10,207 nt of DNA from Halobacteria archaeon (GTDB lineage: Archaea > Halobacteriota > Syntropharchaeia > Alkanophagales > Methanospirareceae), in the NCBI GenBank assembly GCA_029932715.1, contig JAOZPO010000038.1, positions 1 through 10,207 on the forward strand, given 5' to 3'. Below, one piece after another: positions 1 through 5,836 of the stretch; position 1 is the stretch's first letter, and every line of letters begins with the position of its first letter. The position numbers were made by a program, and so were the translations under genes. The notes under the pieces were generated by a model. It saw only the letters and a program-made list of their open reading frames with translations, was not told the origin of the DNA and did no database searches.

Positions 1-291
1 AGGAAAACGAATAGTAATCCGTTACTGGAAGTATTTTACTGGAAAGACTATCAGCAGAGAGAGGTAGATTTTGTAATAAAAGAGGGAACTCAAATAAATC
101 AACTGATTCAGGTAACCTACGAGTTAACAGAAGAGAACGAAAAAAGGGAGATACGCAGTTTGTTGAAAGCAAGCAGGGAGCTGAATTGCGACAATCTGCT
201 GATGATAACGTGGGATCAGGCTGAGGTCATAAAGAAGAATAAGAAGAAGATAAAGCAGACACAACTGTGGCAGTGGTTGATAGAGCAATAA
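1..291 (+). CDS. AAA-family ATPase with DUF4143-type C-terminal domain, C-terminal part only
   Basis: Frame 1 is open from the first base of the window to a TAA at 289-291, giving the last 96 residues of a larger protein. The segment FYWKDYQQREVDFVIKEG, followed by LIQVTYEL, EIRSLLKASREL and LLMITWD, matches my memory of the C-terminal, nuclease-like DUF4143 domain found after an AAA ATPase domain in a large prokaryotic family common in archaea. The REVDFVI stretch is the most typical part. The protein ends in a lysine-rich segment and a short WQWLIEQ tail, which is also usual for the family. The cellular role of these ATPases is poorly known; they often sit in accessory regions. The Walker motifs would lie to the left of the window, so whether the gene is intact cannot be judged. 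Confidence 0.75.
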   Translation, partial: RKTNSNPLLEVFYWKDYQQREVDFVIKEGTQINQLIQVTYELTEENEKREIRSLLKASRELNCDNLLMITWDQAEVIKKNKKKIKQTQLWQWLIEQ

Positions 292-344
292 TTAATTGCA
301 ATTTAATTTATTTATTACAGGAGAGAAGGAGAAGCAGGATATAG

Positions 345-653
345 TGAGCTAAAACGGACAATGGACTCGTATACAGAATGCTTAAAGACCTGATAGAGGT
401 TTTTAATGCAAGAATAAAGGAGGAGATGCTGAGTGAGATTGTGGCACGGGATGAAGAGGTGGTTGCTAACGGCGCGGGAGATGTCTTTGGCGCTACATTC
501 TTGTTGAGGTATTATGAGACGAAAGATGTACATAAAGCTGCAATATTTGCATCTTGCGCTGCTTCTTTTGTCGTTGAAAAGGAAGGTGTTGAAGGGGTTC
601 CTTGTATGGAAGGAGTAAATGAAAGAATGTTAATGTATCATAATAAATTGTAA
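345..653 (+). pseudogene. PfkB-family carbohydrate kinase, C-terminal fragment
   Basis: The frame opens after a TGA at 345-347, and its first ATG is at 378. It encodes about 91 residues from that ATG, against roughly 290-320 for a whole PfkB/ribokinase-family kinase. The diagnostic NGAGDVFGATFL segment (residues 31-42) is the anion-hole and catalytic-base signature of the family, with D35 as the expected base. The helix after it (HKAAIFASCAASFVVEKEGVEGVP) also fits the C-terminal nucleotide-binding part. The N-terminal sugar-binding half is missing, and there is no ribosome binding site before the ATG. I read it as a decayed remnant, not a functional kinase. The original substrate cannot be told, because the substrate-binding half is absent. 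Confidence 0.7.
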
Positions 654-690
654 AAAAATTAAAATGTGTTCCAAGCGATACAAATGAATA

Positions 691-928
691 GAGGTAACAG
701 CCCATGAAAATAAAAGAAATGCTGTAGGACAGCAGACCAAGAGAAAGACTCGTTAAATACGGAATACAAAACTTATCCGATGCTGAGCTTCTCGCCCATG
801 GACTTTGCCTATACTCTGGATGCCCCTTACCAACTCAACGAGATGGACCTGAGCGATCTTGCAGTTCTCTTCATTCCCTCTCTAAATACTCCTCACGTAA
901 GAACAACATAAACAAATATAAACTCTAA
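691..928 (+). pseudogene. radC: radC-like gene remnant with a TAG at codon 8
   Basis: A good ribosome binding site (GAGGT, 691-695) stands before an ATG at 704. The frame reads MKIKEML, then TAG (725-727), then DSRPRERLVKYGIQNLSDAELLA. This is the N-terminus of the RadC/UPF0758 family (typically DRPRERL...G...LSDAELLA). The stop falls where relatives usually have a charged residue, so a single AAG-to-TAG change would explain it. After about residue 33 the resemblance ends and the frame closes at 926-928, far short of the roughly 220 residues of RadC, and the JAB/MPN metal site is absent. It is therefore a broken gene whether or not TAG is read through. A different frame (798-911) encodes a 38-codon ORF beginning MDFAYTLDAPYQLNEMDLSD that I do not recognise; it may be a scrap of another gene joined here. 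Confidence 0.65.
914..922 (+). promoter_or_regulatory. Putative TATA box for the larA gene
   Basis: AAATATAAA lies 31-39 bases before the larA ATG at 953. An archaeal start about 25 bases downstream of the box would leave a leader of roughly ten bases. There is no clear Shine-Dalgarno sequence in front of larA, which fits a nearly leaderless message. The call rests on position and composition only. Confidence 0.4.
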
Positions 929-952
929 ATAGACACTACTTAATACGCATTC

Positions 953-2230
953 ATGACAAAAATACAAATACCCTACGGGTCCATACAGATAGACCTGGAT
1001 ATAGAAGCAGAGCAACTGGACATTGAAGAAGGAAGTAGAAATGAAAATAATACAAAAGACTCAACGGTAGTAAGACAAGCCCTTAGAAATCCTATAGGTA
1101 CGAAACAACTTCGAGAGATAGTAAAAATGAAAGAACAAGGTAGGATAGTAATCGTTGTTGATGACCAGACAAGAGCAGCACCTACGGAAAAGATGCTCGA
1201 TGGTTTAACAGAAGAGATTGGAGAGGAGCACAGAGATAGAATCACGTTGCTGGTTGCGTGTGGCACACATGAAGCACCGGCAGAAGCGGATTTGCAAAGG
1301 ATACTGGGTAAATACTTCGACTATTATAACATCAAAATACATGATTGTGACGCAAGAGATTTGGTGCACGTAGGCACGACAAAGAGAGGTACACCCGTGC
1401 TACTAAATAGAGATTATGTAGATGCGTGCGTAAAAATCTTAACTGGCGACATCACCCTGCATTACTACGCAGGGTTCGGCGGTGGCAGGAAAAGTATACT
1501 ACCCGGCATATCATCACGAGAAGCGATAAAACGGAACCATGCACTTCTTGTTGATGAACATGCGGTAACAGCGAACATAAAAACTAACCCTGTGCATCTT
1601 GACATGTCTGAAGCGGCATCATTCGCACCACCTGATTTTGTACTGAATACAATTGCAGATTCTTACGGTAACCTTGTGGATGCGTACGCGGGAGAGTTGA
1701 GCTCCGTGTTTCTTAAAGGTGCAGGAGTCGCGGAGGATATGTTTTGTCTTGAAACTGACGGTTTGTTCGACGTACTAATAGTAAGTACCGGTGGTTTTCC
1801 AAAAGACAGGAATTTGTACCAGGCGACAAAAGCGATACAGAATTGCTATACCGCTCTGGTACCTGGTGGTAAGCTTATTCTCGTGGCTGAATGCCGTGAC
1901 GGTATTGGTGACCGTTATTTTGAGGAATGGATGGATAAATATAGAAGCTTCGAGTCGGCAGAAGCGGCAATAAAAACTGATTTTGTACTTGGCGGGCATA
2001 AAGCGTACTACATGCGAAAGACTATGGAGCGGGTCAGGTTATCCATAGTCTCAGAATTAGATAGTAACACGCTAACGAGATGGGGTTTAAGCCCTTACAC
2101 GTCCGTTGCAGAAGCGATAGAAGGTGAGATAGGATATAGCAAGTTAGATGATGCAGGAGCGGGTATAAAAAATAAACTTAAAATAGGTATATTAAGAAAT
2201 GGTTTAGATACTTTATTAGTTCCTGGATGA
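953..2230 (+). CDS. larA: LarA-family nickel-pincer-dependent racemase/epimerase
   Basis: The protein has 425 residues, the usual length for LarA (lactate racemase family, DUF2088). LarA of Lactiplantibacillus interconverts D- and L-lactate using a nickel pincer nucleotide bound to a lysine, and other family members act on other 2-hydroxy acids. The key residues are all here: DDQTRAAP at 70-77 (R74), CGTH at 103-106 (H106), HYYAGFGGGRK at 170-180 (H170, and K180 as the cofactor-linking lysine), NH at 195-196 (H196), and YQATK at 289-293 (Q290, K293). The spacing of H170, K180 and H196 equals that of H174, K184 and H200 in the studied enzyme. The protein should be cytoplasmic. The cofactor makers LarB, LarC and LarE are not in the window. 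The gene ends 38 bases before rpl19e and could be co-transcribed with the ribosomal genes. The exact substrate is unknown. Confidence 0.9.
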   Translation: MTKIQIPYGSIQIDLDIEAEQLDIEEGSRNENNTKDSTVVRQALRNPIGTKQLREIVKMKEQGRIVIVVDDQTRAAPTEKMLDGLTEEIGEEHRDRITLLVACGTHEAPAEADLQRILGKYFDYYNIKIHDCDARDLVHVGTTKRGTPVLLNRDYVDACVKILTGDITLHYYAGFGGGRKSILPGISSREAIKRNHALLVDEHAVTANIKTNPVHLDMSEAASFAPPDFVLNTIADSYGNLVDAYAGELSSVFLKGAGVAEDMFCLETDGLFDVLIVSTGGFPKDRNLYQATKAIQNCYTALVPGGKLILVAECRDGIGDRYFEEWMDKYRSFESAEAAIKTDFVLGGHKAYYMRKTMERVRLSIVSELDSNTLTRWGLSPYTSVAEAIEGEIGYSKLDDAGAGIKNKLKIGILRNGLDTLLVPG

Positions 2231-2268
2231 AATAGAAAAGTAGAAGGAGAAGTGATAGGGGAATAGGA

Positions 2269-2721
2269 ATGACAAATCTTGCAAAACAGAGAGAGATAGC
2301 AGCTAAGGTATTGAAAGTAGGTAAGAACAGGGTATGGTTAGACCCAGCAGCTACTGAGGATCTTACAGAAGCTATAACGCGAGAGAATATCCGCGATTTG
2401 ATAGAGGAAGGGGCAATAAAGAAGAAGGATAAGACAGGCGTAAGTAGGGGACGGGCGAGGAAATTAGCAATGAAAAAAGTGGTTGGACGGCGAAAGCGGC
2501 AAGGCTCGCGTAAAGGTGCAAAAGGTGCCAGGGGTGGCAAGAAAAGACGGTGGATAACGAAAATAAGAGCATTACGACGCAGATTAAAAGAGCTCAAGGA
2601 TGATGGTGAAATAGATAAGACCATCTATCATCTTTTATACAGAAGGGCGAAAGGGGGACAGATAAGGAATCTATCACATTTAAATGATATAATAGCAACA
2701 TATAAAAAAGAGGAAGTATAG
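2269..2721 (+). CDS. rpl19e: Large-subunit ribosomal protein L19e (eL19)
   Basis: This 150-residue, very basic protein matches archaeal L19e from end to end. It opens with LAKQREIAAKVLKVGKNRVWLDP, a hallmark start, followed by the central GRARKLAMKKVVGRRKRQGSR stretch and the long C-terminal helix WITKIRALRRRLKEL. The central extension contacts rRNA, and the protein is part of the 50S subunit. A purine-rich GGGGAATAGG just ahead of the ATG is a plausible but imperfect ribosome binding site. In most archaea L32e comes directly before L19e in the spc operon; here the upstream gene is larA. The next gene, L18, starts one base after this stop codon. Confidence 0.96.
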   Translation: MTNLAKQREIAAKVLKVGKNRVWLDPAATEDLTEAITRENIRDLIEEGAIKKKDKTGVSRGRARKLAMKKVVGRRKRQGSRKGAKGARGGKKRRWITKIRALRRRLKELKDDGEIDKTIYHLLYRRAKGGQIRNLSHLNDIIATYKKEEV

Positions 2722-2722
2722 A

Positions 2723-3274
2723 ATGACAAGAAGAACAAACGCAAGTGGACCTACATATCGCGTCCCTTTCAGAAGACGGCGTGAGGGGAAGACTGATTAT
2801 CACAAGAGATTAAAGCTTTTATTTAGCCAAAAACATCGCGTGGTAATAAGAAGCAGTAATAAGTATATCCAGATGCAACTGGTCTCAACTGATACGTTCG
2901 GGGATAAAACTTCTGTCGCTGCTATTTCTTCAGAGCTGAGTAGATATGGATATAAGGGTGGCAAGTGCAACATACCAGCAGCATATCTTACTGGATTATT
3001 GTTCGGAAGGAAAGCAAAAGAGGCAGGGTTTGAGGAAGGGATACCTGATATTGGATTGAATACACCAGGCTCTAAACTGTATGCTGCGGTTAAAGGTGTA
3101 GTTGATTCTGGTATGAGTATACCACATGACCCGATTGTTTTCCCTTCGGAAGAACACATTAGAGGCAAGCATATTGCTGCTTTCTTGAACGATGATAGCA
3201 TATTAGCTAATTTTGATATTGTAAAGGATAACATAATGAGTGGTAAAGAAGTAGATATGGAAGCGGTAACATGA
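2723..3274 (+). CDS. rpl18: Large-subunit ribosomal protein L18 (uL18)
   Basis: At 183 residues this is the archaeal/eukaryotic-type L18, which is longer than the bacterial form. Characteristic pieces are YRVPFRRRREGKTDYHKRLKLL near the N-terminus, HRVVIRSSNKYIQMQLV, CNIPAAYLTGLLFGRKA, and the FPSEEHIRGKHIA segment near the C-terminus. The protein binds 5S rRNA in the 50S subunit. The gene begins one base after the L19e stop and its own stop overlaps the start of S5 by four bases (ATGA at 3271-3274), so translation of the three genes is probably coupled. Confidence 0.96.
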   Translation: MTRRTNASGPTYRVPFRRRREGKTDYHKRLKLLFSQKHRVVIRSSNKYIQMQLVSTDTFGDKTSVAAISSELSRYGYKGGKCNIPAAYLTGLLFGRKAKEAGFEEGIPDIGLNTPGSKLYAAVKGVVDSGMSIPHDPIVFPSEEHIRGKHIAAFLNDDSILANFDIVKDNIMSGKEVDMEAVT

Positions 3275-3900
3275 CCAAAGCAAAAAGCTGGAAGGAAGAG
3301 GAAAAGCACTGGGGACCATCAACAAAATTAGGTAAGCTGGTGCAGAATGGAGATATAACAACTATCGAAGAGGTTCTGAATTCAAAATACCCATTAAAAG
3401 AGTATCAAATAGTAGAAACAGTTCTTCCGGACCTTGTGGAAGAGGTTCTGGATATAAACATGGTGCAACGGATGACAGATTCAGGAAGACGAATAAAGTT
3501 CAGGGTATGTGTAATAGTAGGGAACAAGGACGGATACATTGGCATCGGCATAGGTAAGGATGCACTTGTACGAAGTGCCATAACAAAAGCGATAAGAGCT
3601 GCTGACTTGAACATAACACACATAGAGCGCGGTTGTGGCTCCTGGGAGTGTAATTGTAATGGGCTGCATTCTGTGCCTTTTGCCGTTACTGGTAAGTCAG
3701 GTGGTGTGTATGTAAATTTCAAACCTGCGCCGAAAGGTCTGGGTCTTGCTGCTGGTAACACACCGAAGAAGATATTGGAATTCGCAGGTATTCAAGATGT
3801 CTGGACGAAGACGAAAGGTAAGACGAGAACTACGTTAAATCTTGCTATGGCTACTTTTAATACGTTAAAAAAGACATCTATGATAAAAGCGAGGTCATAA
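3271..3900 (+). CDS. rps5: Small-subunit ribosomal protein S5 (uS5)
   Basis: This is a 209-residue archaeal S5. The N-terminal extension (WKEEEKHWGPSTKLGKLV) is typical of archaea. The double-stranded-RNA-binding-like S5 domain follows, with VQRMTDSGRRIKFRVCVIVGNKDGYIGIGIGK, and the C-terminal domain carries the signature IERGCGSWECNC, then HSVPFAVTGKSGG. S5 is part of the 30S subunit near the decoding region and influences accuracy. The start overlaps the L18 stop by four bases. L30 follows after 13 bases, keeping the normal spc order. Confidence 0.96.
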   Translation: MTKAKSWKEEEKHWGPSTKLGKLVQNGDITTIEEVLNSKYPLKEYQIVETVLPDLVEEVLDINMVQRMTDSGRRIKFRVCVIVGNKDGYIGIGIGKDALVRSAITKAIRAADLNITHIERGCGSWECNCNGLHSVPFAVTGKSGGVYVNFKPAPKGLGLAAGNTPKKILEFAGIQDVWTKTKGKTRTTLNLAMATFNTLKKTSMIKARS

Positions 3901-3902
3901 AT

Positions 3903-3910
3903 AAGGTGAT
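3903..3910 (+). promoter_or_regulatory. Strong Shine-Dalgarno sequence for L30
   Basis: AAGGTGAT matches the archaeal anti-Shine-Dalgarno sequence closely and sits three bases before the L30 ATG at 3914. It fixes the start codon and explains how L30 is translated within the polycistronic ribosomal message. Confidence 0.7.
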
Positions 3911-3913
3911 TTT

Positions 3914-4381
3914 ATGTATGCAATAATAAAGCTACGTGGGAATGAAGACTTAAGGCCTGAGATACGGCATACGTTAGGGTTATTGCGGTTACACAGGGTT
4001 AATCACTGTGCAGTTGTAGATGAGAATGCGTATTACAAAGGAATGATAAATGTAGTAAATGCGTATATTGGCTGGGGTGAGATATCAGAAGAAGAACTCG
4101 AAGAGTTGCTAACCACAAGAGGCAGATTAGAAGGTGGAAAGAGATTGACGGATGAGTATCTGCAGGAGCAGACTCCTTATGGTTCGCTAAAAGAGTTGGC
4201 TCATGCTCTTTATACAGGTGATACAAACATGAAGGATTTGAAGAGGTACAAGATTAAACCTATATTCAGGTTGCACCCACCAAGAAAAGGGCATAGAGGC
4301 ATTAAAAAAACTGTTAAGCAGGGTGGTGAGTTAGGTTATCACGGCGATAAAATAAATGAGTTGTTGCATAAGATGAGGTGA
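3914..4381 (+). CDS. rpl30: Large-subunit ribosomal protein L30 (uL30), archaeal type
   Basis: At 155 residues this is the long archaeal/eukaryotic-like form. The N-terminal L30 domain is recognisable by MYAIIKLRGNEDLRPEIRHTL, LLRLHRVNHC and YKGMINVVNAYIGWGEI, and the C-terminal extension by IKPIFRLHPPRKGHRGIKK. It is a component of the 50S subunit. A strong ribosome binding site precedes the start. Its last codons contain GAGGTGA (4375-4381), a well-placed ribosome binding site for a following gene. In most archaea that gene would be L15, with secY after it. Here neither is present, and a degraded lipoprotein gene starts 16 bases on, so the spc operon stops short at this point. Confidence 0.95.
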   Translation: MYAIIKLRGNEDLRPEIRHTLGLLRLHRVNHCAVVDENAYYKGMINVVNAYIGWGEISEEELEELLTTRGRLEGGKRLTDEYLQEQTPYGSLKELAHALYTGDTNMKDLKRYKIKPIFRLHPPRKGHRGIKKTVKQGGELGYHGDKINELLHKMR

Positions 4382-4397
4382 TGGCAGATGGAAAAAG

Positions 4398-5234
4398 ATG
4401 AAAAAAAGAACTATCGTAAGTTTAATAGCAATCGCAGCGTTAGTATCGGTACAGACGTTTGCAGGGTGCATAGAAGAGGAGACACCTACACCATTACCAA
4501 CACCGGTTTTAGACGACATACCTGTCTCTGATGAGGAAACAGTCAGGCTTGGAGCATTCAACATACAGGTATTCGGAAAGAGCAAAACGGCAAAGCCTGA
4601 AGTCATGGCTGTGCTTGGGGAAATTATTCGTACTTATGATGTCGTTGCTATAAAAGGTAATTTCGATGTTACGCTTATTGTAATTCACACCGACCCCGAT
4701 GAAGCAACAGAAGAGATAAATGCACTTGTGGATGTGGTTAAATATACCCAACGCACGTATCCGGACGAGCAGGACTTTATTGTTATGGGCGACTTGAATG
4801 CAGACGGCTCGTATTTTAATGAAGAATCCGCTTCTGCGATGAACAGCAGCGATTATTATTGGTGCATAAACAACAGCCTAGATACTACCACACGATCCAC
4901 TAATTACACCTATGACCGTATAATAATCACGAATCAAACAGTCCCTGATTTCTGTGGTGAATCAGGTGTTTTCCGGTATGACATAAAATACGGGTTAACA
5001 GCAGCCGAAACGACTGCTGTATCGGACCATTATATAGATAGTGGTACATCATATCTTTTATCCGCGGCGCTGGTAAACTATATCTTATTGAAGAGCATAT
5101 ACACTAATTTGGGTATTTTTGGGGTTCCTCGAGAATGCCAGTTGGGACTTACTGGCAACTCACCCGTAGGGGGATTCCCAAATCCTCTGCCCTTTCAATG
5201 CCGAGGCATTGCGCTATGGAGGTGTTTGACCTGA
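4398..5234 (+). pseudogene. DNase I-like (endonuclease/exonuclease/phosphatase) lipoprotein with internal deletion and foreign tail
   Basis: The 278-codon frame starts with a lipoprotein signal: basic MKKR, a hydrophobic stretch, then a TFAGC lipobox with C24. The mature part matches secreted endonuclease/exonuclease/phosphatase-fold proteins: LGAFNIQVFGKSK (52-63, N55), IHTDPDEATEEINAL (96-110), GDLNADGSYF (131-140), YDRIIIT (172-178) and SDH (209-211). Between DVVAI (81-85) and KGNFDVTLIVIHTDP, relatives carry the catalytic glutamate (QE...) and, from memory of the family, some 70 more residues; all are missing here. After SDHY the family usually ends within about ten residues, but this frame runs on for 66 residues, the last part antisense to a transposase remnant. 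I infer loss of catalytic function. It might still be exported as a stable protein, but pseudogene is the better reading. Confidence 0.75.
5136..5157. repeat. Inverted repeat at the broken end of the transposase remnant
   Basis: The arms TGCCAGT (5136-5142) and ACTGGCA (5151-5157) are perfect seven-base complements with an eight-base loop. The structure covers the stop codon of the minus-strand transposase fragment at 5149-5151. It could be the scar or end of the inserted element, or a weak hairpin terminator. No T-run follows on either strand, so I favour the scar reading, with low confidence. Confidence 0.35.
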
Positions 5235-5454
5235 GGTATGCTTCTATGTTGTCGTATGTCTTACAAAGCGATACCTTCAAGAAAACACAGACTGCGACGA
5301 TTCGTGGATCCCAGCATGGACGACCGAACAAATTACGTTCCATGGGGCGTGCTGCCCTTACTGCGCTGATTATGCACAGAAGGATAAGCCTCTCGAAGTC
5401 TCGATTTACCTGGTTGGCGACCCGTGGAGAAACTCTTTTCTTTTGGTTTCCCAT
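5149..5454 (-). pseudogene. Transposase, N-terminal fragment
   Basis: The minus-strand frame encodes 101 residues. The segment WDPRIVAVCVFLKVSLCKTYDNIEAYL followed by LGIERAEDLGIP resembles the N-terminal helical domain of IS4/IS5-like transposases, in which a pattern of the type 'L.....LGL..IP..ST' precedes the catalytic DDE domain. Resemblance stops after GIP, and the frame ends six residues later, so the whole catalytic domain is absent. A plausible TATA box lies 22-31 bases upstream. The same bases read on the plus strand form the tail of the damaged lipoprotein frame, so this insertion is a likely cause of that gene's damage. Family assignment is by pattern memory and could be off. Confidence 0.55.
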
Positions 5455-5475
5455 ACTAAAATATTAATCCATAAC

Positions 5476-5485
5476 TTTAAATAAA
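5476..5485 (-). promoter_or_regulatory. Putative TATA box for the transposase remnant
   Basis: On the minus strand TTTATTTAAA lies 22-31 bases before the ATG at 5454, the spacing expected for a leaderless archaeal message. It supports 5454 as the original transposase start. The plus strand of 5468-5558 shows no gene. Confidence 0.4.
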
Positions 5486-5558
5486 CATTATTTCTTATGC
5501 ACACCTTATGGTAAAAGAATGTTACTAAAAATCTAAAAGTTACGGTATTGAATATCCC

Positions 5559-5720
5559 TTAGTTTTGGGATGAAGCCGATTTTTTTCTGTTGTATTCCAT
5601 AACCACTTCGGAGAACAAATCCAAGGTCACCCATTCAAAAGACTTATCCTGATGCAAATACCGACTAAACTCTGTGCCTATAAAATAAACGTTAGCGTCA
5701 CAATCCTTGTTTGATTTCAT
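5559..5720 (-). CDS. Small protein of unknown function, second of an overlapping pair
   Basis: This is a 53-residue frame, starting MKSNKDCDANVYFIGTEF and continuing through RYLHQDKSFEWVTLDLFSEV to a basic, serine-rich end (NRKKSASSQN). Its ATG overlaps the stop of the upstream 25-residue frame in an ATGA (5717-5720), the layout of translationally coupled genes. It has a mix of hydrophobic and charged residues consistent with a folded small domain, with no signal peptide or membrane segment and a single cysteine. I do not recognise a family. An alternative is that both frames are halves of one gene of about 80 residues separated by a frameshift, since this frame stays open well upstream of its ATG (reading WGEDFMKSNKD). 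The small size and disturbed neighbourhood make a remnant possible. Confidence 0.45.
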   Translation of the reverse strand: MKSNKDCDANVYFIGTEFSRYLHQDKSFEWVTLDLFSEVVMEYNRKKSASSQN

Positions 5721-5794
5721 AAAGTCTTCTCCCCATTTTCTTCCCAGAACTCTTCCTTTTCCCGCATCCTTTTTATCTGCTTCTTTTTACTCAT
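5717..5794 (-). CDS. Very small basic/acidic peptide, first of an overlapping pair
   Basis: This is a 25-residue frame, MSKKKQIKRMREKEEFWEEN followed by GEKTL. It is supported by its start signals, not by homology: GGGTG lies eight bases before the ATG, a good archaeal ribosome binding site, and TATA-like sequence is found further upstream in the space shared with the divergent lipid synthase gene. The peptide is lysine-rich at the start, then glutamate-rich, and probably helical. Its stop overlaps the next start by four bases. It may be a leader peptide, a small partner of the downstream protein, or the first part of one frameshifted gene. No family recognised. Confidence 0.4.
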   Translation of the reverse strand: MSKKKQIKRMREKEEFWEENGEKTL

Positions 5795-5804
5795 ACTCGC
5801 ACCC

Positions 5805-5813
5805 TTTTATATT
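5805..5813 (+). promoter_or_regulatory. TATA box for the GGGP synthase gene
   Basis: TTTTATATT lies 24-32 bases before the ATG at 5837, which predicts a transcript starting at or within a few bases of the start codon. There is no Shine-Dalgarno sequence in front of the gene, which fits a leaderless message. The same bases, read on the other strand, precede the small-ORF ribosome binding site. Confidence 0.55.
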
Positions 5814-5819
5814 GTACAG

Positions 5820-5836
5820 CGTTTTATCATAAAACG
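5820..5836. promoter_or_regulatory. Perfect 17-bp palindrome in a divergent promoter region
   Basis: CGTTTTATCATAAAACG has two perfect eight-base arms around a central C and ends one base before the GGGP synthase ATG. It covers the predicted transcription start of that gene and lies 26-42 bases upstream of the minus-strand small ORF start at 5794, where that promoter's TATA box should be. This is the right place and symmetry for an operator bound by a dimeric regulator. Being AT-rich, it could also be two overlapping TATA boxes. Confidence 0.45.

Noticed and set aside
2461..2600. Repetitive lysine/arginine-rich stretch considered as an internal repeat
   Set aside because: It is the normal basic rRNA-binding region of L19e, and the similar codons follow from its composition.
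2178..3309. Long minus-strand open frames (148 and 169 codons) opposite L19e and L18
   Set aside because: They lie antisense to clear ribosomal protein genes and have no family resemblance; they arise from the codon bias of the real genes.
4388..4530. Frame starting at ATG 4388, six bases after the GAGGTGA at the end of L30, considered as a relic of ribosomal protein L15
   Set aside because: The start signal is good, but the translated sequence does not resemble L15 and is overlapped by the well-matched lipoprotein frame.
5135..5467. 110-codon plus-strand frame over the transposase remnant
   Set aside because: It is the complement of the recognisable transposase N-terminus and shows no motif of its own.
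5795..5836. Possible tRNA or riboswitch in the gap before the lipid synthase gene
   Set aside because: No cloverleaf or T-loop motif is present; the symmetry is explained by a short palindrome in an AT-rich promoter.
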